DNA from: Pseudomonas chlororaphis subsp. piscium
GTDB taxonomy: Bacteria; Pseudomonadota; Gammaproteobacteria; Pseudomonadales; Pseudomonadaceae
Direction: 5' to 3'
NCBI RefSeq assembly: GCF_003850345.1
Contig: NZ_CP027707.1
Span: 3,658,001-3,722,000 of the forward strand
Length of the DNA stretch: 64,000 nucleotides
Of the stretch, positions 52,001 through 59,273 are shown piece after piece (the first letter of the stretch is position 1; the number at the start of each line of letters is the position of its first letter). Under the pieces are notes generated by a model. That model saw nothing but the letters and a program-made list of their open reading frames with translations, did no database searches and had not been told where the DNA came from. Made by a program: the position numbers and the translations under genes.

Positions 52001-52502
52001 TCGCCACCGCTTCGTCGTATTCCTTGCGCATCTGGTCGGTCAGGCGCTTGCCCCGGCCGGACTGCACCGAGCGGCGATAATCGCCCTCCTGGCGGCGCAT
52101 CTCGATCATGCCTTTGGCGTAGAGATTCCACTCGTCCTGCAAGGCTTCCAGGCGCTTGAAGCGATCGACCTGCTGCGGATTGTCCGCCACCAGCTCGCGC
52201 AGCCCGCGCAACTCGCTGAAGATCTGCGGCTTGGCCACTTCATAAGGGTCGAGGAAATGCTCGTCGCCGGTGATCAGGAAGCCGCGCATGCCGGTTTCCA
52301 GGTCGACCGTCAGCTTGGCGGCCTGGTTGATGCTGTTGATCACCCGATCGCTGTGCTGGACCCACTGGGTCACCGAGAGCAGATAGCTGATCAGGGACAG
52401 GAAGACCACCGCACTGAGCACGCCAACGCCCAGGGGGAGCGCGATGTTGCGACTTAGCAGCTTGCGAAAGCTCTGTTCATCAACCGAAGACGAAGAGATC
52501 AT
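49005..52502 (-). CDS. Hybrid sensor kinase: CHASE3, GAF, coiled coil, HisKA-HATPase, three receivers
   Basis: A 1165-residue membrane-bound hybrid kinase. The order is TM1 (20-44), periplasmic CHASE3 (45-180), TM2 (181-204), GAF (about 245-390), an E/Q-rich coiled coil (about 390-495), HisKA with H502 in ANMSHELRTPLNS and HATPase (about 600-717). Three receivers follow: REC1 (D822, LLDMRLPD), REC2 (D944, VIDLKLPD) and REC3 (D1093, LMDVMMPEMDG). REC2 is divergent at the C-terminal lysine (IIIKGAR). The ATG at 52502 has AAGG 7 bases upstream; the frame start at 52547 is too early. It heads the operon with CheR, CheB, a second kinase and a response regulator. Confidence 0.93.
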   Translation of the reverse strand: MISSSSVDEQSFRKLLSRNIALPLGVGVLSAVVFLSLISYLLSVTQWVQHSDRVINSINQAAKLTVDLETGMRGFLITGDEHFLDPYEVAKPQIFSELRGLRELVADNPQQVDRFKRLEALQDEWNLYAKGMIEMRRQEGDYRRSVQSGRGKRLTDQMRKEYDEAVAMEQQLRVDRNENVTRTTVRSVALYLLFVVLISGLLAYMGRRDLLNLSRNYGANLAAQQKSARALEQQAWLRSGQTELAEQLLGQLTLNLLGRNILQFCAQYLGSAVAAMYVREEHGGLKRVAAYGFSREQEEREQSIFIGEGMVGQAAQQDRLIRLDEVPADYFKVSSGLGEGVPRSVLVVPTSDDDRVNGVIELGFLRALSERDVELLELIAGNIGTAIEAARYRQRLQEVLAETQQLNEELQVQQEELKTANEELEEQSRVLKESQVHLEAQQVELEQTNEQLAEQAQALAQQRDAMDRKNGELNLAQVQLQERAEELQRSSKYKSEFLANMSHELRTPLNSSLILAKLLAENPQENLSAEQVQFAESIYSAGNDLLNLINDILDISKVEAGKLEVRPENTSVVRLVEGLRGLFQPLTADKGLEFRVELQPGVPQRLFTDCQRVEQILKNLLSNAVKFTEKGQVSLSVSCQPEAGIAFAVRDSGIGIAPEQQESIFEAFRQADGTTNRRYGGTGLGLSISRDLAALLGGSITVASEPGQGSVFTLVLPEQYVERVAEEQDELKPVAAPVIQAPSKPAPAPAPLVPEVEIPRFADDRDKAPFTTRCILVVEDEANFAHILYDLAHELGYQCLVAHGADEGYSLAEQFVPDAILLDMRLPDHSGLTVLQRLKAHATTRHIPVHVISVEDRVEAAMHMGAIGYAVKPTTREELKDVFARLEAKLTQKVKRVLLVEDDDLQRDSIARLIGDDDIEITAVGLAQEALELLRDNLYDCMVIDLKLPDMLGNDLLKRMSTEDICSFPPVIVYTGRNLTRDEEAELRKYSRSIIIKGARSPERLLDEVTLFLHKVESQLSHERQKMLKAARSRDKVFEGRKVLLVDDDVRNIFALTSALEQKGAIVVIGRNGHEAIAKLNEVEDIDLVLMDVMMPEMDGYEATLEIRKEPRWRKLPIIAVTAKAMKDDQERCLQAGANDYLAKPIDLDRLFSLIRVWLPKMERI

Positions 52503-52641
52503 TGAAAGGCCTTGGTGAAGTGTCAAAAACCATGGAGTTTGCCCCAAAGGCGGGCGGCGTATCTATTCTTCTGGCAACTCTAGGCACAAATTGCCATCCA
52601 GCACTGCCCGCTCTCGATCAGACAGGTTATTCTGGCACAGC

Positions 52642-52667
52642 TTGTACAGAATTATTTTTTTGTACAG
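52642..52667. promoter_or_regulatory. TTGTACAG direct repeats in the divergent signalling region
   Basis: TTGTACAG occurs at 52642-52649 and again at 52660-52667, each containing the palindrome TGTACA. The 18-base spacing is close to two helical turns. They lie between the divergent starts at 52502 and 52762 in an unusually T-rich stretch. Confidence 0.4.
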
Positions 52668-52761
52668 CTTCAGCGACTTGTCATTGCGCGTTATTTATTG
52701 CTGCAAGAGGCGATTTTTTTACCGCTGCTGCCGCCCCCTCCCTTTTTTCGAGAGCCTTTCT

Positions 52762-53121
52762 ATGCCCACCACCGATTCCACCATCCTGGTCGTCGAAGAC
52801 GACACCATCGTGCGCATGCTGATTGTCGATGTGCTGGAGGAGCTGGAATTCAAGGTGCTGGAAGCCGCGGGCAGCGAGGAAGCCCTGACCCGGTTGCAGG
52901 ACAGCGCGCTGCGGATCGACCTGATGATGACCGACGTCGGCCTGCCCGGCATGGACGGCAAGGAACTGGCGGCCCGCGCCCGCGCCTTGCGCCCGCAGTT
53001 GCCGGTGCTGTTCGCCAGCGGCTACGCGGAAAACATCGAGGTGGCCGCCGGCATGGCGGTGATCGGCAAACCCTTCTCCATCGACCAGTTGCGCAACAAG
53101 GTCCGCACCCTCCTCGGCTGA
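52762..53121 (+). CDS. Single-domain response regulator (CheY-like)
   Basis: A 119-residue receiver domain. The acidic pair is in VVEDDTIV (residues 12-14), the phospho-acceptor is D58 in MMTDVGLPGMDG and the lysine is K103 in VIGKPFS. The ATG at 52762 has GAGAG 7 bases upstream; a longer frame from 52591 is not supported. It is divergent from the hybrid kinase operon and is a likely phosphotransfer partner. It resembles the regulator at 45957-46334, and both end with a KPF motif. Confidence 0.9.
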   Translation: MPTTDSTILVVEDDTIVRMLIVDVLEELEFKVLEAAGSEEALTRLQDSALRIDLMMTDVGLPGMDGKELAARARALRPQLPVLFASGYAENIEVAAGMAVIGKPFSIDQLRNKVRTLLG

Positions 53122-53249
53122 ACCCTCGGTAACCCCCGCTGACCCGACAAGCGCCTGGGCCCTGGGCGTCAGGGCAGCCGCGCCAGCCCCCCGCTGTGGT
53201 TTAATGGCGCCCCCGCAGACACCCCCGCTTTTTTCAGGAATACCCACCC

Positions 53250-54542
53250 ATGAGTCCGACCGCCGCCACCAAAGTCCTGGTCATTGGTTACGTCTGGCCC
53301 GAACCCCGCTCCTCGGCGGCCAGCGGGCACCTGATGCAGATCCTCCAGGTCTTCCTCCGGCAAGGCTGGGACATCACCTTCAGCAGCCCGGCCAACCCCG
53401 GCGAGCACAAGGAGGACCTGAGCGTCCTGGGCATCCGCGAGTGCCCGATCGAGCTGAACAACAGCAGTTTCGACCGCTTTATCGCCGAACTGGCGCCGGA
53501 TATCGTGCTGTTCGACCAGTTCATGATGGAGGAGCAGTTCGGCTGGCGCGTCGAGCAGCAGTGCCCCGGCGCCCTGCGCGTGCTGGAGACTTCCGACCTG
53601 CAGAGCCTGCGCCACGCTCGCCATCAGCGCCTCAAGGAGCGCCTGAAAGCCAGCGACGACAACGATGACTTCAGCACCCTGTTCGCCCCCGCCGCCGAGC
53701 AGGAGTTCGCCGGCATGGCCGACACCGACCAGGCCCGGCGCGAGATCGCGGCGCTGTACCGCTGCGACCTGAGCCTGATGATCTCCGAGTTCGAGATCGA
53801 GCTGCTGGTCAAGCAATTCGGCCTGCCGCCGGCCTTGCTGCACTGGTGCCCGCTGATGCCCGAACACATGCCGCACAACTATGTGCCCTTCGCCGAACGG
53901 GCGCACTTCCTGAGCATCGGCAACTTCCGCCACGCGCCGAACTGGGATGCGGTGCTCTGGATGAAAAACGCCGTGTGGCCGCTGATCCGCCAGCAGTTGC
54001 CGGGCGCGCAGCTGCATATCTATGGCGCCTACACCCCGCCCAAGGCCGCGGCCCTGCACAATCCGGCCCAGGGTTTCCAGGTAATGAACTGGGCCGAGGA
54101 TGCATTGGCAGTCATGTCCGCCGCGCGAATCTGCCTGGCCCCTCTGCGTTTCGGCGCGGGCATCAAGGGCAAGCTGCTGGACGCCATGCTCTGTGGCACG
54201 CCGAGCGTCACCACCCCGGTCGGCGCCGAAGCCATGCACGGCGACGCACCCTGGCCGGGAGCGGTGGCCGAGTCGGCCAGCGCCATCGCCGCGGCGGCGG
54301 TACACCTGTACCAGGACCAGGCGCTGTGGAGCGAGGCCCAGGAACAGGGTCGCCAACTGTTGCTTGCGCGCTATCGGCAACAGGTCCACGGCCCGGCTTT
54401 GATCGAGCGCCTGCAGCACTGCCGGGCGAACCTGGCGCAACTGCGCCGCGACAACTTCACCGGCGGCATGCTGCGTCACCATCACCACAAGAGCACCCAG
54501 TACATGGCGCAGTGGATCGAGGCGAAAAACCGCCTGGCCTGA
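53250..54542 (+). CDS. Glycosyltransferase family 1/4-like protein
   Basis: A 430-residue protein with a GT-B-type layout. The C-terminal half carries the donor-binding features HFLSIGNFRHAPNWDAVLWM, APLRFGAGIKGKLLDAMLCG and TPSVTTPVGAEAM. The N-terminal half (VLVIGYVWPEPRSSAASGHL) would bind the acceptor. A histidine-rich stretch RHHHHKS lies near the C-terminus. AGGA lies upstream of the ATG. The sugar and acceptor are unknown. It stands alone between a response regulator and an AraC gene and is not within a polysaccharide cluster. Confidence 0.85.
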   Translation: MSPTAATKVLVIGYVWPEPRSSAASGHLMQILQVFLRQGWDITFSSPANPGEHKEDLSVLGIRECPIELNNSSFDRFIAELAPDIVLFDQFMMEEQFGWRVEQQCPGALRVLETSDLQSLRHARHQRLKERLKASDDNDDFSTLFAPAAEQEFAGMADTDQARREIAALYRCDLSLMISEFEIELLVKQFGLPPALLHWCPLMPEHMPHNYVPFAERAHFLSIGNFRHAPNWDAVLWMKNAVWPLIRQQLPGAQLHIYGAYTPPKAAALHNPAQGFQVMNWAEDALAVMSAARICLAPLRFGAGIKGKLLDAMLCGTPSVTTPVGAEAMHGDAPWPGAVAESASAIAAAAVHLYQDQALWSEAQEQGRQLLLARYRQQVHGPALIERLQHCRANLAQLRRDNFTGGMLRHHHHKSTQYMAQWIEAKNRLA

Positions 54543-54550
54543 GGCCGGAC

Positions 54551-54621
54551 CTGTAGCCACTGCTGCAGGCGTCAAGAGCGCGCCCCTTCGGGGCGATCGC
54601 AGCCTTCGGCAGCGGCTACAG
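54551..54621. repeat. REP-like palindrome of a second family (CTGTAGCC...GGCTACAG)
   Basis: CTGTAGCCACTGCTG at 54551 and GCAGCGGCTACAG ending at 54621 are inverted around an inner CGCCCCTTCGGGGCG hairpin. This is another repeat common in pseudomonads. It lies just after the glycosyltransferase stop and may also act as a terminator. Confidence 0.75.
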
Positions 54622-54697
54622 GGATGTGCTCCAGCGCTGGTGCTGAGGGTTTGAAGGAGGCATGATCTGGCGCAACAAGGATAAAAAGCGCAGCGCC

Positions 54698-55603
54698 ATG
54701 AGCCGATCAGCGAGAGTCACCGACCCTTCCTACGAATTGATGGACGACCACAACGGCCTGTCGATCATCTATCGCCAGCACGGCTTTCCCTGCCCCCTGG
54801 TGCGCTGGCACTTCCACAAGGAGTACGAGCTGCACCTGATCGTCGCCAGCTCCGGCAAGGTGTTCATCGGCGACTACATCGGCAACTTCTACCCCGAATC
54901 GCTGTTCCTCACCGGCCCCAACCTGCCCCATAACTGGATCAGCCAGGTGGCCGAGGACGAAGTGGTGGCCAAGCGCGACATGCTGGTGAACTTCACCGAC
55001 GAGCTGTTCGAAAGCGGCTACCAGGTGTTCGCCGAACTCAAGAGCCTGACCCCGCTGCTGGAGCGCGCGCAGTACGGCATCGAGTTCCGCTGCAAGCGCA
55101 CCATCGCCCAGGCCATGGACCTGATGCAGCGCATCGCCGACTCCAGCGGCATCACCCGCCTCGGGCACTTCTTCATCCTGCTGGAGCTGCTGGCCGCCTG
55201 TGACGACTACCAGCTGCTGTCCGGCGCCACCAACGTGCAACTGGCGGACGAGCACAACGTCGACCGCACCAACCGCGCGGTGGACTACATCTTCGCCCAC
55301 TACGCCCGCGAACTGCCGCTGGAGGAAGTCGCCGACTACCTGGGCATGAAACCCACCTACTTCTCCCGGGTGTTCAAGCAGGCCACCGGCCGCTGCTTCG
55401 TCGAGTTCGTCAACCGCCTGCGCATCAGCAAATCCTGCGAACTGCTGGCCGACGGCGACAAGCCGGTGACCGACGTGTGCTTCGAGTCCGGCTTCAACAA
55501 CATCTCCAACTTCAACCGGCGCTTCCAGCAACTCAAAGGCATGACCCCTTCCCACTACCGGCGCCTGGCCGTGCAGCGCCTGACCGAACAGAACCTGGCC
55601 TGA
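54698..55603 (+). CDS. AraC-family regulator with cupin-type sensor domain
   Basis: A 301-residue regulator. The N-terminal AraC-type cupin (about residues 20-110; VRWHFHKEYELHLIVASSGK) probably binds a small molecule. The C-terminal DNA-binding domain has two helix-turn-helix units (LPLEEVADYLGMKPTYFSRV and PVTDVCFESGFNNISNFNRR) and the closing MTPSHYRR. The start is uncertain: ATG 54662 has AAGGAGG too close (one base), while ATG 54698 lacks a strong site but begins at the usual family position. It resembles sugar-alcohol regulators such as MtlR, but no sugar operon is adjacent. Confidence 0.82.
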   Translation: MSRSARVTDPSYELMDDHNGLSIIYRQHGFPCPLVRWHFHKEYELHLIVASSGKVFIGDYIGNFYPESLFLTGPNLPHNWISQVAEDEVVAKRDMLVNFTDELFESGYQVFAELKSLTPLLERAQYGIEFRCKRTIAQAMDLMQRIADSSGITRLGHFFILLELLAACDDYQLLSGATNVQLADEHNVDRTNRAVDYIFAHYARELPLEEVADYLGMKPTYFSRVFKQATGRCFVEFVNRLRISKSCELLADGDKPVTDVCFESGFNNISNFNRRFQQLKGMTPSHYRRLAVQRLTEQNLA

Positions 55604-55627
55604 AGCCCACAAACACCGCCGCCCCCT

Positions 55628-55715
55628 TGTAGGAGCGAGGCTTGCCCGCGATGCAGGCACTGCGGTGTGTCAGGCATTGTGTGGCGTGGCTATCGCGGGC
55701 AAGCCTCGCTCCTAC
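55628..55715. repeat. Inverted REP pair
   Basis: TGTAGGAGCGAGGCTTGCCC at 55628 and its reverse complement ending TCGCTCCTA near 55714 form an inverted pair between the AraC gene and the iron uptake operon. Confidence 0.9.
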
Positions 55716-55766
55716 TGAAGCCATACCACTCCCCCCGTGAAACGCGCTCCGTTCAGCTCGCGTTCA

Positions 55767-55791
55767 GCAAATGGCAACCATAGTCATTTGC
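55767..55791. promoter_or_regulatory. Inverted repeat upstream of the iron uptake operon
   Basis: GCAAATG (55767-55773) and CATTTGC (55785-55791) are perfect inverted copies 11 bases apart, about 60 bases before the efeU ATG. The position suits an operator or Fur-type site. The sequence is only loosely like the Fur consensus. Confidence 0.4.
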
Positions 55792-55848
55792 GAATATGTA
55801 TCATCATGTTACAACTTAGCTCCCTATCTATCTGCCCGCCGGTGCTGA

Positions 55849-56691
55849 ATGCTCGTTCCATTTCTGATCATGCTGCGCGAAGGGATCGAAGCCGCGCTCA
55901 TCGTTGGCATCATCGCCAGTTACCTGCAACAGACCGGGCGCGGCCAGTGGATGCCGGCCGTGTGGATCGGCGTGTTTCTCGCCGCGGCCCTGGCCCTGCT
56001 GGTGGGCGGCGGCCTGGAGCTGATGAGCGCCGAGTTTCCGCAAAAGCAGCAGGAACTCTTCGAAGGCATCGTCGGCCTGGTCGCCGTGGGCATCCTCAGC
56101 TCCATGGTGTTCTGGATGCGCAAGGTGGCGCGCTCGATCAAGCACTCCCTGCACACCTCGCTGGACCAGGCGCTGACCGGCTCCCGGCACCAGGTCACCG
56201 CGCTGATCGCCATGGTGTTCTTCGCCGTGGCCCGCGAAGGCCTGGAGACGGTGTTCTTCCTCCTCGCCGTGTTCCAGCAGAGCCAAGGCCCCGCCGCACC
56301 GATCGGCGCCCTGCTCGGCCTGGTGCTGGCGATCATTGTCGGCTGGCTGATCTACACCGGCAGCATGCGCCTGAACCTCGGCGCGTTCTTTCGCTGGACC
56401 GGCCTGTTCATCCTGGTGGTGGCTGCCGGCATCCTCGCCAACTCGGTACAGGCCCTGCATGAAGCCGGGGTCTGGAACCACCTGCAGAGCGTGCTGTTCG
56501 ACTTCAGCGCCAGCCTGCCGATGGACGGCCCGCTGGGCTCGGTGCTGGCCGGTATGTTCGGTTACCAGGACGCCCCCACCGTCAGCACCCTGGGCGCCTA
56601 CCTGATCTACCTGCTGGTGACCCTGGTGCTGTTCTTCCTGCCCGGCGCGGCCCCCGCCGCCAGCCCATCGTCTTCCGTTTCCAGCCACTAA
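55849..56691 (+). CDS. efeU: FTR1-family iron permease (EfeU)
   Basis: A 280-residue inner-membrane iron permease of the FTR1/EfeU family with about seven hydrophobic segments. Both iron-binding REGxE motifs are present: REGIE at 10-14 and REGLE at 129-133. It imports iron in partnership with EfeO-type periplasmic proteins and EfeB. No strong ribosome site precedes the ATG, but the start matches the family. It is first in the operon efeU, efeO, efeB, efeM; the next gene begins 9 bases after its stop. Confidence 0.94.
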   Translation: MLVPFLIMLREGIEAALIVGIIASYLQQTGRGQWMPAVWIGVFLAAALALLVGGGLELMSAEFPQKQQELFEGIVGLVAVGILSSMVFWMRKVARSIKHSLHTSLDQALTGSRHQVTALIAMVFFAVAREGLETVFFLLAVFQQSQGPAAPIGALLGLVLAIIVGWLIYTGSMRLNLGAFFRWTGLFILVVAAGILANSVQALHEAGVWNHLQSVLFDFSASLPMDGPLGSVLAGMFGYQDAPTVSTLGAYLIYLLVTLVLFFLPGAAPAASPSSSVSSH

Positions 56692-56700
56692 GGCCTTTCC

Positions 56701-57900
56701 ATGACCCAGCAAGCCTCCCCACAGCCCCCGGCACCGAGCGCCCTGCGCTGGGCGCTCGCGGGTTCCGTGATGGTGATGATCGCCGCCGGCGGGCTGTTCT
56801 ATTACGCCTCGCAGTTGGCCACCAGCAAGCGCCAGGCGCACAAGGACGAAATCACCGTGACCATCCACCCCCACAGCTGCGAGCCGAACGCCCTGAGCGT
56901 ACCGGCCGGGCCGGCCAGCTTTCGTATCGTCAACCGTTCGGACCGCGCCGTGGAATGGGAAATCCTCGACGGCGTGCTGGTGGTCGAAGAACGGGAAAAC
57001 ATCGCGCCGGGCCTGAGCCAGGTGATCAACGCCAGGTTGCAGCCCGGCGACTATGCGATCACCTGCGGCCTGCTGAGCAACCCGCGCGGCACCCTGCATG
57101 TAACCCCCACCGCCGAGTCCGACGCCCAGGCCAAGGCCCGGCCGTCGATGGTCGCCTTTGTCGGCCCGCTGTCGGAGTTCCGGGTCTACCTGAGCAGCCA
57201 GGGCACAGCCCTGATCAAGGCCGTGAGCGCCCTGGAGCAAGCCATCCAGGCCGGCGACCTGGCCCAGGCCCAGGCCTTGTACCTGCCGGCGCGCGCGGCC
57301 TACCAGCGCCTCGCCCCGGCCGCCCAGCGCCTAGGGGAGCTGGACAACAGCATCAACGCCCGCGCCGACTACTTCGAAAAACGCGAGCAGGACCCCGGCT
57401 TCGTCGGCTTCCACCGCCTCGAATACGCGCTGTTCCAGCAACGCGACCTGAGCGGCCTGGCGCCGATCGCCCAGCGCCTGCTCAGCGATGTCGGCACGCT
57501 CAAGCAACAACTGCTGGCCCAGTCGCTGCCACCGGAGCAACTGGTCAGCCAGGTCGCGCGCAGCCAGCGCAGCATCGCCGAGGTGCGCGCCAGCAGCGGC
57601 GAAGAAGAACGCTACAGCCACAGCGACCTCAACGGCTTTGCCGCCAACCTGGAGACCACCCGCAAGGTCGTCGACCTGCTGCGGCCCTTGCTGGCCAAGC
57701 CCGCCGCCCCGCTGCTGGCGCAGATCGACAGTGCCCTCGGCGCCCTCGACAGCCAGTACGGCGCCTTGCGCAGCGCCGAGGGCTATGCCTCCTACGACAG
57801 TGTCGGCGCCGATCAGCGCAAGCGGATCGCCGACCAGGCCAAGGTTCTGGCCGATGCACTCGATGGAATCGATCCCGCCCTTGGCCTTTGGGGCCTGTAA
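56701..57900 (+). CDS. efeO: EfeO-type iron uptake protein (cupredoxin plus peptidase M75 domain)
   Basis: A 399-residue periplasmic protein anchored by one N-terminal helix (SALRWALAGSVMVMIAAGGL). A cupredoxin-like domain (about 48-135; HPHSCEPNALSVPAGPASF, then DYAITCGLLSNPRGTLHV) is followed by an imelysin/M75 domain (about 148-395) with the metal motif HRLE at 238-241 in VGFHRLEYALF and ERYSHSDLNGF. EfeO is thought to bind iron or copper and feed EfeU. AAGG lies upstream of the ATG. A second M75 protein without cupredoxin (EfeM) is at the end of the operon. Confidence 0.92.
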   Translation: MTQQASPQPPAPSALRWALAGSVMVMIAAGGLFYYASQLATSKRQAHKDEITVTIHPHSCEPNALSVPAGPASFRIVNRSDRAVEWEILDGVLVVEERENIAPGLSQVINARLQPGDYAITCGLLSNPRGTLHVTPTAESDAQAKARPSMVAFVGPLSEFRVYLSSQGTALIKAVSALEQAIQAGDLAQAQALYLPARAAYQRLAPAAQRLGELDNSINARADYFEKREQDPGFVGFHRLEYALFQQRDLSGLAPIAQRLLSDVGTLKQQLLAQSLPPEQLVSQVARSQRSIAEVRASSGEEERYSHSDLNGFAANLETTRKVVDLLRPLLAKPAAPLLAQIDSALGALDSQYGALRSAEGYASYDSVGADQRKRIADQAKVLADALDGIDPALGLWGL

Positions 57901-57918
57901 GCAGAAGACGCCCGCCCG

Positions 57919-59241
57919 ATGAACGACTCAGACCCATCCAATCCAGCTTTTTCCGCCCAACGCCGCCGCGTGCTGCTGGGCATGGGCGCCGCCGGTGTCG
58001 CCCTGGCCGGCAGCAGCCTGAGCTGCCCGGCGCTGGCAGCCCAGACCGGGAAAGCCGCCGCCCAGGTCACAGAAGCACCGAGCAGCGACAAGACCCAGGA
58101 CCGCCGCGACTTCCACGGCCAGCATCAAAGCGGCATCGTCACCCCGCGCCCGGCGGCCGGCATGCTGGTGTCGTTCGACGTGCTGGCCAGCGATCGCGAA
58201 GACCTGGAGCGGCTGCTGCGCACCCTCGACCAGCGCATCAGGTTCCTGATGACCGGCGGCCCGGTCCCCCAGGTCGACCCGAAACTGCCGCCGCTGGACT
58301 CGGGCATCCTCGGCCCGGTGGTGACGCCGGACAACCTGACCATCACCGTCTCGGTGGGCGCCTCGCTGTTCGACGAGCGCTTCGGCCTGGCCGCGGCCAA
58401 ACCCAAGCGCCTGATACGCATGGTCGGTTTCCCCAACGATGCGCTGGAGCCCGACTGCTGCCACGGCGACCTGAGCCTGCAGTTCTGCTCCAACACCGCC
58501 GACACCAATATCCACGCCCTGCGCGACATCGTGAAAAACCTGCCGGACCTGCTGTTGGTGCGCTGGAAGCAGGAAGGCAGCGTGCCGCCCCAAGCCCCGG
58601 CGCGTCCTGGCGAGCCGGCGCAGAGCGCGCGCAACTTCCTGGGTTTTCGCGACGGCTCGGCCAACCCCGACTCCAACGACCGCAAGGCCATGGAGCAGGT
58701 CGTCTGGGTTCAGCCCGGCAGCGACGAACCGGCCTGGGCCGCCCACGGCAGCTATCAGGCGGTGCGCATCATCCGCAACTTCGTCGAGCGTTGGGACCGC
58801 ACGCCCTTGCAGGAACAGCAAAGCATCATTGGCCGGGTCAAGGCCTCGGGCGCGCCCATGGATGGCCAGCAGGAACAGCAGGTACCGGACTACCGCAAGG
58901 ATCCCCACGGCCAGCTGACCAAGCTCGACGCTCACATCCGCCTGGCCAACCCGCGCACCGCCGAGACCCAGCGCAACCTGATCCTGCGCCGGCCGTTCAA
59001 CTACTCCAACGGCGTGAACAAGAACGGCCAGCTGGACATGGGCCTGTTGTTCATCTGTTACCAGGCCGACCTGGAGCAAGGTTTCATCGCGGTGCAGACC
59101 CGCCTCAACGGCGAGCCCCTGGAGGAATACCTCAAGCCGGTGGGCGGCGGTTATTTCTTCACCCTGCCCGGCATCACCGGCGACCGCGACTTCATCGGCC
59201 GCACGCTGCTCGAGGCCACCCAACTGCAAGCCAATGCCTGA
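57919..59241 (+). CDS. efeB: Dyp-type peroxidase / deferrochelatase (EfeB)
   Basis: A 440-residue dye-decolorising peroxidase of the EfeB class. A Tat-type signal is visible (SAQRRRVLLGMGAAGVALAG), so export is folded and with heme. The GxxDG motif is GFRDG at about 241-245, and the proximal heme histidine is in DAHIRLANPR at about 339. EfeB oxidises ferrous iron or removes iron from heme in the periplasm. It starts 18 bases after efeO and is followed by efeM. A single very long frame (56955-60098) runs through this gene in another phase but is not coding here. Confidence 0.94.
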   Translation: MNDSDPSNPAFSAQRRRVLLGMGAAGVALAGSSLSCPALAAQTGKAAAQVTEAPSSDKTQDRRDFHGQHQSGIVTPRPAAGMLVSFDVLASDREDLERLLRTLDQRIRFLMTGGPVPQVDPKLPPLDSGILGPVVTPDNLTITVSVGASLFDERFGLAAAKPKRLIRMVGFPNDALEPDCCHGDLSLQFCSNTADTNIHALRDIVKNLPDLLLVRWKQEGSVPPQAPARPGEPAQSARNFLGFRDGSANPDSNDRKAMEQVVWVQPGSDEPAWAAHGSYQAVRIIRNFVERWDRTPLQEQQSIIGRVKASGAPMDGQQEQQVPDYRKDPHGQLTKLDAHIRLANPRTAETQRNLILRRPFNYSNGVNKNGQLDMGLLFICYQADLEQGFIAVQTRLNGEPLEEYLKPVGGGYFFTLPGITGDRDFIGRTLLEATQLQANA

Positions 59242-59273
59242 CCACCACTCACACACCCCCACGGAAACGCCCC

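Noticed and set aside
52631..52650. Possible sigma-54 promoter (CTGGCAC) before the response regulator
   Set aside because: The required GC element at the correct 12-base distance is missing.
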